The position numbers and the translations under genes are program-made. The notes under the pieces are model-generated. The model saw only the letters and a program-made list of their open reading frames with translations. It was not told the DNA's origin and made no database searches. Of a stretch of 6,669 nucleotides of DNA, positions 1 to 6,257 are shown piece by piece (within the stretch, counting starts at the first letter, position 1; each line of letters begins with the position of its first letter). This DNA comes from Comamonadaceae bacterium (lineage in GTDB: Bacteria > Pseudomonadota > Gammaproteobacteria > Burkholderiales > Burkholderiaceae_C). Where the stretch lies: assembly GCA_027490485.1 (NCBI GenBank), contig JAIXYA010000232.1, positions 1-6,669 on the forward strand, read 5' to 3'.

Positions 1-777
1 CCTACCGAAGGCGGCGCCATGGGTGCCTTGGGTGCCATCATCATGGCGGTGTCTCGCGGCCGCCTCAGCTGGCTGTTGCTGCGCCAAGCCATGACCTCCA
101 CCACCAAGCTGGCCAGCTTTGTGGTGTTCATTTTGATTGGTTCGACCTGCTTTAGCTTGGTGTTCCAAGGGGTGGATGGACACATTTGGGTGGAACACCT
201 GCTGGGCGACTTGCCTGGCGGTCAACTCGGCTTCCTGATCGTTGTCAATATTTTGATCTTTGTATTGGCCTTCTTTCTCGACTTTTTCGAGTTGGCTTTC
301 ATTGTGGTGCCCTTGCTGGGCCCCGTCGCTGACAAGCTGGGCATTGATTTGATCTGGTTTGGTGTGTTGCTTGCTGTGAATATGCAAACCTCGTTCATGC
401 ATCCTCCATTTGGTTTTGCCTTGTTCTACTTGCGCAGCGTTGCCCCCTTGAAGGCCTATTTTGATAAGCCCACGCAAAAAACTGTTGAGCCTGTCACCAC
501 CGGTCAAATCTACTGGGGTGCTGTGCCCTTTGTGGTGATTCAAATCATCATGGTGGGCCTCATCATCGCCTTCCCAAGCATTGTCTCCAGCGGTTTGGAC
601 AAGGAAGAAACCTTGAACATGGAGCAGGTGCAAAACGAGATGATGAACGCCACACAAGCGGATGCGGATGCCGGCGCCATACACACACCACCAACTGAAG
701 GGGGCGAAGCACCAGCTGACGACCCCATGAAGATGATGCAAGACGCGTTGGAAAAAGACGCGACCCAAAAGCCCTGA
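1..777 (+). CDS. dctM: TRAP transporter large permease (DctM family), C-terminal part; 5' end outside window
   Basis: This is the membrane translocation subunit of a tripartite ATP-independent periplasmic (TRAP) transporter, which uses an ion gradient to import organic acids delivered by a periplasmic binding protein. The reading frame is open from base 1 (PTEGGAMGA, the PTE-type loop common in DctM proteins), so the gene starts upstream; the ATG at 19 is internal. The visible 258 residues contain hydrophobic helices near residues 38-56, 77-106, 116-128 and 173-193. The stretch NMQTSFMHPPFGFALFYLR (128-145) is the signature I associate with the mannitol/chloroaromatic/2-oxo acid (FcbT3/TakM) branch. 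After the last helix comes a hydrophilic, acidic, Met- and Gln-rich tail of about 60 residues (199-258) with no recognised domain. The small permease (DctQ) is expected upstream of the window. The gene ends at a terminator shared with the convergent minus-strand genes. The substrate is not determinable from the permease alone. Confidence 0.93.
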   Translation, partial: PTEGGAMGALGAIIMAVSRGRLSWLLLRQAMTSTTKLASFVVFILIGSTCFSLVFQGVDGHIWVEHLLGDLPGGQLGFLIVVNILIFVLAFFLDFFELAFIVVPLLGPVADKLGIDLIWFGVLLAVNMQTSFMHPPFGFALFYLRSVAPLKAYFDKPTQKTVEPVTTGQIYWGAVPFVVIQIIMVGLIIAFPSIVSSGLDKEETLNMEQVQNEMMNATQADADAGAIHTPPTEGGEAPADDPMKMMQDALEKDATQKP

Positions 778-801
778 ACGGGGATTGAGTCCCCCGCCAT
801 G

Positions 802-827
802 AAAAAAGCCCCTGACGGGGCTTTTTT
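802..827. terminator. Bidirectional rho-independent terminator between convergent genes
   Basis: AAAAAAGCCCC (802-812), loop TGAC (813-816) and GGGGCTTTTTT (817-827) form a perfect 11-bp stem with a 4-base loop. It is flanked by A6 on one side and T6 on the other, so it works in both directions: it ends the + strand dctM transcript and the minus-strand dxs/TRAP binding protein/DUF1993 transcript. The TAA stop of the DUF1993 gene (826-828) lies partly inside the hairpin. Confidence 0.93.
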
Positions 828-1332
828 ATACCTTGCCTAAGTAATCTCGTTTACCTATCTCAATGCCGTTGTGCCTGAGGATGGTGTAGACCGTGGTGAC
901 ATGGAAATATATATTGGGCATGGCGTGGTTAAGCAAAAACTGCATGCCTTTGTAGTGGGTCTCCACATCGCCACGCTTGGTGACGATGTCTTTGTCTTCG
1001 GTGCCGTCGATTTGCTCGGGGCCAAAGCCATTGATAAAAGCCATGGTTTTGGCAATCCGTTGTTTCAGGTCAGCAAAGCTCACTTCATTGTCTTCATAAG
1101 CAGGTATGTCGACCCCCGCCAAACGAGCCACCACACCTTTGGCGGTATCGCAAGCGATCTGCACCTGCCGCGTCATGGGAAGCATATCGGGGTAAAGACG
1201 AAACTGCGTCAAAGCAGCCTCATTCCATTTCTTGCTTTCTATATGTACCAAGGCCTTGTCCAACAGGTGGTCTAAATTCGTCAGCATATTGACGATGCGC
1301 GGCACACTGGCCTGGTACATAGAGATGGTCAT
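826..1332 (-). CDS. DUF1993 family protein (DinB-like helical fold expected)
   Basis: A 168-residue cytoplasmic protein with no signal peptide or membrane segment. The N-terminus MTISMYQASVPRIVNMLTNLDHLLDKA and the later YPDMLPMTRQVQIACDTAK are features I recognise as typical of DUF1993. The family is predicted to form a DinB-like four-helix bundle and its biochemical role is unknown. Histidines near residues 127, 137, 144 and 154 (in LLNHAMPNIYFHVTTVYTI and LRHNG) are candidate metal ligands by analogy to DinB-type proteins, which is inference. An AAAGGA Shine-Dalgarno sequence sits 4 bases before the ATG and lies in the 9-base gap after the upstream TRAP binding-protein gene, so translational coupling is likely. 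It is the last gene of the probable dxs transcript, and its stop codon overlaps the terminator hairpin. A transport role is not supported by the sequence itself. Confidence 0.88.
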   Translation of the reverse strand: MTISMYQASVPRIVNMLTNLDHLLDKALVHIESKKWNEAALTQFRLYPDMLPMTRQVQIACDTAKGVVARLAGVDIPAYEDNEVSFADLKQRIAKTMAFINGFGPEQIDGTEDKDIVTKRGDVETHYKGMQFLLNHAMPNIYFHVTTVYTILRHNGIEIGKRDYLGKV

Positions 1333-1341
1333 GGAATCCTT

Positions 1342-2421
1342 TTAGAGTTTGACGCTTTGCATGTAACGATCAAAGGTGGCTTCAGAAAAACGGAACCACA
1401 GGTTTTGCTCGCGACGGAAAGCAGAATAGTCAGCGTAGACTTTTTTCCAGTTAGGATTTTTGGCGCTTAATTCGTCGTACAAAGCCATGGATTCTTTGAA
1501 AGCCGCGTCCATCAGGTCTTTGGGGAAAGGCAAGACCTTGGTTTTGCTGGCGACCAATTGCTTGAGTGCAATGGGGTTGCGGGCATCGTACTTGGCTTGA
1601 CATTCAATGTGCGCGTAAGCTGCAGCACACTCGATAATGGCTTTATTTTCAGGAGACAAGCTGTTATATGCCTTGTCATTGATGAAAACATCCAGCTGGG
1701 AACATCCCTCCCACCAACCAGGGTAGTAGTAAAACGGCGCCACCTTGTTGAAGCCTAATTTTTGATCATCATAGGGGCCGATCCACTCGGCGGCATCAAT
1801 CGTGCCTTTTTCGAGGGATTGGTAAATCTCGCCACCAGGGATGTTTTGCGGCACGCCACCCAAGCGCTCAACGACTTTTCCTGCAAAGCCGCCCACACGG
1901 ATTTTCAAACCTTTGATATCAGCGACAGATTTGATTTCCTTACGATACCACCCCCCCATTTGCGCACCAGAATTACCAGCAGGGAAATTGATGATGTTGT
2001 ATTGCTTGTAAAACTCACGCATGAGCTTCAAGCCATTGCCTTGGAACATCCACGAGGACATTTGTCGGCTGTTCAAACCAAAAGGAATGGTGCATCCCAA
2101 GGCAAAGGTTTCATCCTTGCCGAAAAAATAATAAGGTGCGGTATGCGCAACTTCCACGGTGCCGTTTTGTACACCATCGACCACGCCAAACGGAGGCATG
2201 AGTTCACCAGCCGCATGGGAAGAAATCACAAATTTGCCACCGCTCAATTCGCCGACCTTTTTCACAAAGGTTTCAGCAGCACCGTAAATGGTGTCAAGCG
2301 ATTTAGGGAAGCTTGAGGCCAAGCGCCACCGAATAGCAGCTTGGGCGTGTACAGCAGGTGCAGTGCCAGCGGCCAGCACACCCAAAATACCCGCGTTTTT
2401 AAGAGCAGAACGACGATCCAT
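1342..2421 (-). CDS. TRAP transporter substrate-binding protein, TakP/FcbT1-like (DctP superfamily)
   Basis: A periplasmic solute receptor that delivers its ligand to a TRAP permease. The 359-residue length is normal. The N-terminus MDRRSALKNAG carries a twin-arginine-type motif, followed by a hydrophobic stretch and a probable cleavage site after AVHA (residue 26), so export may be by Tat. The sequence matches from memory the pattern of Rhodobacter sphaeroides TakP, a 2-oxo acid binder: SSFPKSLDT (37-44), GAQMGGWYRKEI (152-163), GLKIRVGGFAGK (171-182), EWIGPYDDQKLGF (212-224) and APFYYYPGWWEG (228-239). Gln154, Arg175, Glu212 and Trp213 line up with residues I recall as ligand/sodium contacts in TakP. 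A GGAG Shine-Dalgarno sequence lies 8 bases before the ATG. The gene follows dxs by 42 bases with no terminator between them. Its likely permease partner is the convergent dctM at the start of the window. Chloroaromatic acid or other carboxylate ligands remain possible. Confidence 0.92.
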   Translation of the reverse strand: MDRRSALKNAGILGVLAAGTAPAVHAQAAIRWRLASSFPKSLDTIYGAAETFVKKVGELSGGKFVISSHAAGELMPPFGVVDGVQNGTVEVAHTAPYYFFGKDETFALGCTIPFGLNSRQMSSWMFQGNGLKLMREFYKQYNIINFPAGNSGAQMGGWYRKEIKSVADIKGLKIRVGGFAGKVVERLGGVPQNIPGGEIYQSLEKGTIDAAEWIGPYDDQKLGFNKVAPFYYYPGWWEGCSQLDVFINDKAYNSLSPENKAIIECAAAYAHIECQAKYDARNPIALKQLVASKTKVLPFPKDLMDAAFKESMALYDELSAKNPNWKKVYADYSAFRREQNLWFRFSEATFDRYMQSVKL

Positions 2422-2463
2422 GCTTATGTCTCCAAAGAGTGAATAGTTTGCGCGGCGAGTGTA

Positions 2464-4362
2464 TCAGCCCACCAGTTTCAAACTGGGATTAACCGTAGCG
2501 TCTGTGGGTTTGAGATTTAGCGCAAAACGTTTCTTGATGGAAGCTTCAATGCCCTTTGCATCCAATCCTAAAGAGGACAGGATTTTTTGCGGGTCACCAT
2601 GCTCGGTGAACACATCGGGTACCCCTAAACGAAGTACGGGAATGTTGATGCCTGCATCTTGTAAAGCCTCAAGCACAGCTGACCCAGCGCCACCCATGAG
2701 TGCGCCTTCTTCAACAGTGACCAAGGCCTCATGGCTGGCGGCCATACGCAGCAACAGTTCTGTGTCCAAGGGTTTGGCCCAGCGCATATTGGCGACACTG
2801 GCATTGAGGTTTTCTGCGGCAGTCAAGGCTGGATACAGCATGGTGCCAAAGGCCAACATCGCCACACCTTTGCCCTGGCGGCGCACTTCCCCTTTGCCAA
2901 AGGGCAGCGTGGGCAAACCTGCGCTCATGGGTGTGCCCACCCCCGAACCGCGTGGGTAGCGGACCGCCACGGTATGGTCTTGTGCGTGAGCCGTACTGAG
3001 CAACATGCGGCATTCGTTTTCGTCCGCTGGGCAAGCGATGCTGACCTGTGGAATGCAACGAAGAAAAGGAATGTCATACACACCCGCATGGGTGGGGCCA
3101 TCCGCTCCCACAATGCCTGCGCGGTCCAGTGCCAGCACCATGGGCAATTTTTGTAAGGCCACGTCATGGATCAGTTGGTCATAGGCGCGTTGCAAGAACG
3201 TAGAGTAAATCGCCACCACCGGCTTTAAACCTTCGCAGGCCAAACCAGCAGCGAAGGTCAAGGAATGCTGTTCGGCTATGCCCACATCGTGGTAGCGGTC
3301 GGGAAAGCGGTGGTGGAACTCCACCATGCCCGAGCCTTCGCGCATGGCGGGTGTGATGGCCACCAATTTGGGGTCCACGGCCGCCATGTCGCACAACCAC
3401 GTGCCAAACACTTGGCTGAAGGTTTGTTTAGGCGCAGTTGCCGGGGGCACCAAGCCCACCTTGGGGTCGAATTTGCCAGGTCCGTGGTAAGCGATGGGGT
3501 CGATCTCAGCCAATTTATAGCCTTGGCCTTTGCGGGTGACCACATGCAAAAACTGCGGTCCTTGCAAGTGCTTGATGTTTTCCAGCGTGGGAATCAGTGA
3601 GTCGAGGTCGTGACCGTCGATGGGACCGATGTAGTTAAAGCCAAATTTTTCGAACAAAGTCGCAGGAACCACCATGCCTTTGGCTTGCTGTTCAAAACGG
3701 CGAGCCAAGTCAAACAGCGGAGGCGCATTTTTCAGGACCTGCTTACCCACCTCTTTGGCGGCAGTGTAAAACCGGCCGCTCATGAGTTGCGCCAAATAGC
3801 GGTTGAGCGCACCGACGGGCGGGCTGATCGACATATCGTTGTCGTTAAGGATAACCAACAGATTGGTGTCAGAAACACCTGCGTTGTTGAGCGCCTCAAA
3901 GGCCATGCCCGCGGTCATGGAACCATCGCCAATGATGGCCACACACCGGCGCTGCTCGCCTTTTTGCTTGGCCGCCAAGGCCATGCCCAGAGCGGCAGAA
4001 ATACTGGTGGAGGAATGCGCTGTGCCAAAAGCATCAAATTCGCTTTCGTCACGTTTGGGAAAGCCTGCCACGCCATCAAGTTGCCGCAAAGTATGCATTT
4101 GGTCGCGTCGACCAGTGAGAATTTTGTGCGGATAGGTTTGGTGACCCACGTCCCAGACCAAACGGTCATGGGGAGTATTGAAGACGTAATGCAGCGCCAC
4201 CGTGAGTTCCACCGTGCCGAGGTTTGAGCTGAGGTGTCCGCCTGTTTTGGCAACACTTTCAAGCACAAATGAGCGTAGCTCGTCTGCGAGCGGACGCAGC
4301 TGTGCAGGGGACATACGTCGCAAGTCTGCGGGTGAATTGATATTTTTTAACAATGAACTCAT
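2464..4362 (-). CDS. dxs: 1-deoxy-D-xylulose-5-phosphate synthase
   Basis: Dxs condenses pyruvate and glyceraldehyde 3-phosphate with loss of CO2, the first step of the MEP pathway to isoprenoids (quinone side chains, undecaprenyl phosphate, carotenoids) and a precursor source for thiamine and pyridoxal. It is cytosolic and uses thiamine diphosphate (ThDP) and Mg. The full 632-residue length fits the family. Visible motifs: GGHLSSNLG with His43; [10 protein letters not shown] with His74; GTAHSSTS; the ThDP/Mg motif GDGSMTAG (145-152) completed by LNDNDMSIS (172-180); YHGPGKFD (292-299); the transketolase Pyr domain with the ThDP-activating glutamate in [15 protein letters not shown] (Glu364); and [15 protein letters not shown] (413-427) near the active site. 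The C-terminal transketolase domain includes [14 protein letters not shown]. The last 15 or so residues form a non-conserved tail. The ATG has an AAGAGG Shine-Dalgarno sequence 7 bases upstream. The gene has its own promoter and no ispA/xseB directly upstream. Confidence 0.98.
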   Translation of the reverse strand: MSSLLKNINSPADLRRMSPAQLRPLADELRSFVLESVAKTGGHLSSNLGTVELTVALHYVFNTPHDRLVWDVGHQTYPHKILTGRRDQMHTLRQLDGVAGFPKRDESEFDAFGTAHSSTSISAALGMALAAKQKGEQRRCVAIIGDGSMTAGMAFEALNNAGVSDTNLLVILNDNDMSISPPVGALNRYLAQLMSGRFYTAAKEVGKQVLKNAPPLFDLARRFEQQAKGMVVPATLFEKFGFNYIGPIDGHDLDSLIPTLENIKHLQGPQFLHVVTRKGQGYKLAEIDPIAYHGPGKFDPKVGLVPPATAPKQTFSQVFGTWLCDMAAVDPKLVAITPAMREGSGMVEFHHRFPDRYHDVGIAEQHSLTFAAGLACEGLKPVVAIYSTFLQRAYDQLIHDVALQKLPMVLALDRAGIVGADGPTHAGVYDIPFLRCIPQVSIACPADENECRMLLSTAHAQDHTVAVRYPRGSGVGTPMSAGLPTLPFGKGEVRRQGKGVAMLAFGTMLYPALTAAENLNASVANMRWAKPLDTELLLRMAASHEALVTVEEGALMGGAGSAVLEALQDAGINIPVLRLGVPDVFTEHGDPQKILSSLGLDAKGIEASIKKRFALNLKPTDATVNPSLKLVG

Positions 4363-4397
4363 CTGCCTGCCTCTTTAGCCAACCGTGCGCTGCCTTT

Positions 4398-4428
4398 AAT
4401 GTAATCCCAAGCCACTTGAATGTGTCAA
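4398..4428 (-). promoter_or_regulatory. Probable sigma-70 promoter of dxs
   Basis: On the minus strand a perfect TTGACA -35 box (4428-4423) is followed after 19 bases by TACATT (4403-4398), a four-of-six match to the -10 consensus. The spacing is slightly long. Transcription would start near 4391, giving a leader of about 29 bases to the dxs ATG. The location between the terminator of the preceding gene and dxs supports it. Confidence 0.55.
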
Positions 4429-4439
4429 TTAAAGTTGAC
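4424..4439. promoter_or_regulatory. Small inverted repeat overlapping the dxs -35 box (possible operator)
   Basis: GTCAA (4424-4428) and TTGAC (4435-4439) are perfect inverted 5-base arms separated by TTAAAG. The left arm is part of the -35 box of the predicted dxs promoter, so a bound protein would interfere with initiation. The arms are short and I recognise no regulator for this pattern; it may be chance. Confidence 0.25.
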
Positions 4440-4473
4440 GCTTAAGGGTATTCACTAGGGTGCTTTTGCCATG

Positions 4474-4505
4474 AAAAAACCCCACAACGCTTTCGCATTG
4501 TGGGG
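4474..4505 (-). terminator. Strong rho-independent terminator of the SMP-30-like gene
   Basis: Read on the minus strand, CCCCACAATGC and GCGTTGTGGGG form an 11-bp stem with one T-G wobble, closed by a GAAA tetraloop and followed directly by T6 (4479-4474). It lies 25 bases past the stop codon of the SMP-30-like gene and isolates that gene from dxs. Confidence 0.95.
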
Positions 4506-4530
4506 CCAGCTGCGCCGGTTAAGAGTCAGT

Positions 4531-5661
4531 TTAGCTTAAGGCATGGCCTTGCGCATTGACGTACAAAGCGTAGATGGAAGTGGAGCCGGTCATGAACAAA
4601 CGGTTGCGCTTGGTGCCGCCGAAAGTCAGGTTGGCAATCACTTCGGGCGTGTGCAAGAAAGCCAACATAGTGCCATCGGGATGGTGGACACGCACGCCGT
4701 TGGTTTCCATGCCGCCCCAGCCCCAGCCGCACCACACATTGCCATCGGTGTCACAACGGATACCGTCGGTGAAACCAGGTGCAAAGTCAGCAAAGATTTT
4801 GGGGTTGCTGAGTTTTTGGTCTTTCACATCAAACACGATGATGTTGGCAGGGTTGCCAGGACCATCAGTCGCGCCAGTGTCAACCACGTAGCATTTCTTG
4901 AAGTCGGGTGAGAAGCAAATGCCGTTGGGACGACGCATGGGGCCTTCGGCCGCCACGGTGACCTTGCCATCGGGAGCGATGCGGTACACACGGGTGGGCA
5001 ATTCGAACTCTGCCTTGTGGCCTTCATAGGGGCCCATGATGCCGTAGCCAGGGTCTGTGAAGTAGATAGAGCCATCAGGTGTGGTGGCTGCATCGTTAGG
5101 CGCATTGAGTTTTTTGCCGCCAAAGCTGTCGCACAAAACAGTCCATGTGCCGTCATAGTTGCGACGACGCACACGGCGTGTGTCGTGTTCCATAGCGATC
5201 AAACGACCCTGAATGTCCCGTGAATGGCCATTGGAGTAGCCTGAATCTGATTGGAAAGTGCTGACAGCGCCGGTTTCTTCGGTCCAACGCAAAACGCGGT
5301 TGTTGGGAATGTCGCTCCACAGCAAACAGCCCCAGTCGCCCATCCACACAGGGCCTTCACACCAAAGTGCGGCGTCGTGGCCTTGACCGTGCCAAATGCG
5401 CTGCAGTGTGGCGTTGCCTTGTCGGCCGCTAAAGCGCTTATCCAACACTTCAAAAGCGGGCTCAGGGTAGGTGACGGGGTGGTTACCTGTCCAGTCACGG
5501 CCTTGCTGAAATTTGTCATTGGCGCTGGCTGTGACAGTGGCTGTCGCAGCGGCCACGCCGGCAGCGGCACTGGCCAAAAATCCACGTCGGGCCAAGCTCA
5601 AAGGCTTGGCAGACGCGCCTTGGGCTTCAGAGGGTGCTACTGTATTTAAGTTTTTATCCAT
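4531..5661 (-). CDS. Tat-exported SMP-30/gluconolactonase/LRE-like beta-propeller protein
   Basis: A 376-residue secreted protein of the SMP-30/gluconolactonase (SGL) family, metal-dependent lactonases with a six-bladed beta-propeller that open sugar lactones such as gluconolactone. The N-terminus has a twin-arginine motif ARRGFLAS (Arg25-Arg26), an Ala-rich hydrophobic region and a likely cleavage site near TASA (residue 48), so it should act in the periplasm. Candidate metal ligands by comparison with SMP-30 are Glu102 in WCEGPVW, Asn246 in RRPNGICFSPD and Asp299 in FTDGIRCDTDGNVWCG, the last also the expected catalytic base. Asn189 in LNAPNDAATTPDG sits in the usual substrate loop. Typical propeller turns such as IYFTDPGYG (199-207) are present. 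The ATG has an AGGAG Shine-Dalgarno sequence 5 bases upstream. The gene appears to be its own unit, with a terminator on each side. The actual substrate is unknown, and related proteins include lactonases with other specificities and drug-responsive hydrolases. Confidence 0.9.
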   Translation of the reverse strand: MDKNLNTVAPSEAQGASAKPLSLARRGFLASAAAGVAAATATVTASANDKFQQGRDWTGNHPVTYPEPAFEVLDKRFSGRQGNATLQRIWHGQGHDAALWCEGPVWMGDWGCLLWSDIPNNRVLRWTEETGAVSTFQSDSGYSNGHSRDIQGRLIAMEHDTRRVRRRNYDGTWTVLCDSFGGKKLNAPNDAATTPDGSIYFTDPGYGIMGPYEGHKAEFELPTRVYRIAPDGKVTVAAEGPMRRPNGICFSPDFKKCYVVDTGATDGPGNPANIIVFDVKDQKLSNPKIFADFAPGFTDGIRCDTDGNVWCGWGWGGMETNGVRVHHPDGTMLAFLHTPEVIANLTFGGTKRNRLFMTGSTSIYALYVNAQGHALS

Positions 5662-5668
5662 ACTGTCT

Positions 5669-5805
5669 CCTCAGGGGTTAAAAAAAAAGGTGAGGTCTGA
5701 TACTCGGACTTAAAACTTAGTTCAACAATTAGCGTAAACCCCTTAAATTCTTAAGTTTATTTTTTTAGTCAAGTATTTTGTTGTGGGAAAGAAAAACCCC
5801 TGAGG
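5669..5805. repeat. 11-base perfect inverted repeat linking HiPIP terminator and SMP-30 gene Shine-Dalgarno region
   Basis: CCTCAGGGGTT at 5669-5679 is the exact reverse complement of AACCCCTGAGG at 5795-5805, with 115 bases between the arms. The right arm is part of the HiPIP terminator. On the minus strand the left arm reads AACCCCTGAGG, and its last bases (GAGG) overlap the GAGGAG Shine-Dalgarno sequence of the SMP-30-like gene. A transcript reading through from the HiPIP gene could pair the two arms and cover that ribosome binding site. The repeat itself is seen directly; the function is inference. Confidence 0.5.
5697..5725 (-). promoter_or_regulatory. Possible promoter of the SMP-30-like gene
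   Basis: On the minus strand TTGAAC (5725-5720) and TATCAG (5702-5697) are separated by 17 bases; each matches the sigma-70 consensus at four of six positions. Transcription would start near 5690, immediately before a run of nine T. The surrounding AT-rich region (5700-5790) also contains a TTGACT at 5772-5767 without a good partner. This is a weak call based on position and spacing. Confidence 0.35.
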
Positions 5806-5820
5806 CGTCAGCAACAGGGG
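5792..5820 (-). terminator. Rho-independent terminator of the HiPIP gene
   Basis: On the minus strand CCCCTG (5820-5815) pairs with CAGGGG (5802-5797) around a 12-base loop in which GC-TGAC-GC can add two more pairs; T5 follows (5796-5792). The + strand side also has TTTT at 5821-5824. It lies 40 bases beyond the HiPIP stop codon. Confidence 0.82.
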
Positions 5821-5860
5821 TTTTGATGGAGGGCTGACCAGCAGCCCAGAGAAAAGCGGT

Positions 5861-6163
5861 TTATTTGGCAGCGTAGGCGTTACACCAGCCAGCAGTAGCG
5901 ACTTGCTTACCTGCAAACAAGGGGCAATTACCAGCTTTGTCACCGGCTTTGGCTTGGAACAAAGCGCAGTTGCCGCAGTTTTGGCTGGCCTTGTGGGTGG
6001 GAAATTTCTTAGCGTCGACTTTGGTGGTGTCAGCTTTGTAACCCAGAGCGGCTGCTTGGGGGTCGGATTCGGCAACCATGGTGTTGGCCATGGCAAAACC
6101 GCCAGCCAATAAGGCGGCGCTACCAGCGCTGACTTGGATCATGAATTCGCGACGACGGGTCAT
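5861..6163 (-). CDS. hip: High-potential iron-sulfur protein (HiPIP), Tat-exported
   Basis: A 100-residue precursor of a small periplasmic electron carrier holding one [4Fe-4S] cluster that cycles between the 2+ and 3+ states. HiPIPs shuttle electrons from the bc1 complex to terminal oxidases or, in phototrophic proteobacteria, to the photosynthetic reaction centre. The twin-arginine signal is TRRREFMIQ, with a probable cut after AMA (residue 26); Tat export fits a cofactor inserted in the cytoplasm. The four cluster cysteines follow the family pattern: C63-x2-C66, C80 (GNCPLF) and C94 (GWCNAY). Tyr42 in ALGYKAD corresponds to the conserved Tyr near the cluster. A GGAG Shine-Dalgarno sequence lies 6 bases before the ATG. 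The mature protein of about 74 residues matches the Rubrivivax/Rhodoferax size class. The gene lies 94 bases after tspO and ends in its own terminator. Confidence 0.95.
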   Translation of the reverse strand: MTRRREFMIQVSAGSAALLAGGFAMANTMVAESDPQAAALGYKADTTKVDAKKFPTHKASQNCGNCALFQAKAGDKAGNCPLFAGKQVATAGWCNAYAAK

Positions 6164-6197
6164 AAAAATCTCCGATAAAAAGTTACCCCGAGGGGAG

Positions 6198-6228
6198 AAA
6201 ATAAAGCCGTGATTCTCACTCAGCTTTA
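6198..6228 (-). terminator. Possible weak terminator after tspO
   Basis: On the minus strand TAAAGC (6228-6223) pairs with GCTTTA (6207-6202), and an inner GTGA-GAA-TCAC hairpin (6219-6209) stacks inside with a small asymmetric internal loop; TTTTC follows. It is less regular than the other terminators here. It lies 30 bases past the tspO stop and about 35 bases before the HiPIP start, so it could instead be a leader structure of the HiPIP gene. Confidence 0.4.
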
Positions 6229-6257
6229 AGGTTTAAACAAAACGCGGCCCCCATACC

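Noticed and set aside
871..1275. 134-codon + strand open frame antisense to the DUF1993 gene
   Set aside because: The minus-strand protein has a recognised family and a proper start; the + strand frame has neither.
1762..2316. 184-codon + strand open frame antisense to the TRAP binding protein
   Set aside because: Shadow of a clearly recognised gene; no family resemblance or convincing ribosome binding site.
3610..4227. 205-codon + strand open frame antisense to dxs
   Set aside because: It lies wholly within the dxs coding sequence, has no recognisable domain, and such antisense frames are expected opposite biased codon use. Dxs is unambiguous on the other strand.
4423..4440. Near match to a PpsR/CrtJ site (TGT-N12-ACA) upstream of dxs
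   Set aside because: The sequence is TGT-N12-ACG, one base off a very loose pattern, and there is only one copy; such sites normally occur in pairs. Tempting with TspO and HiPIP nearby but not supportable.
5743..6096. 117-codon minus-strand frame overlapping the HiPIP gene
   Set aside because: Out of frame with the HiPIP gene, low-complexity Pro/Lys/Leu composition, and it runs through the terminator.
6186..6195. CCCC-GA-GGGG repeat before the HiPIP start
   Set aside because: A two-base loop cannot form a normal hairpin; probably chance GC symmetry.
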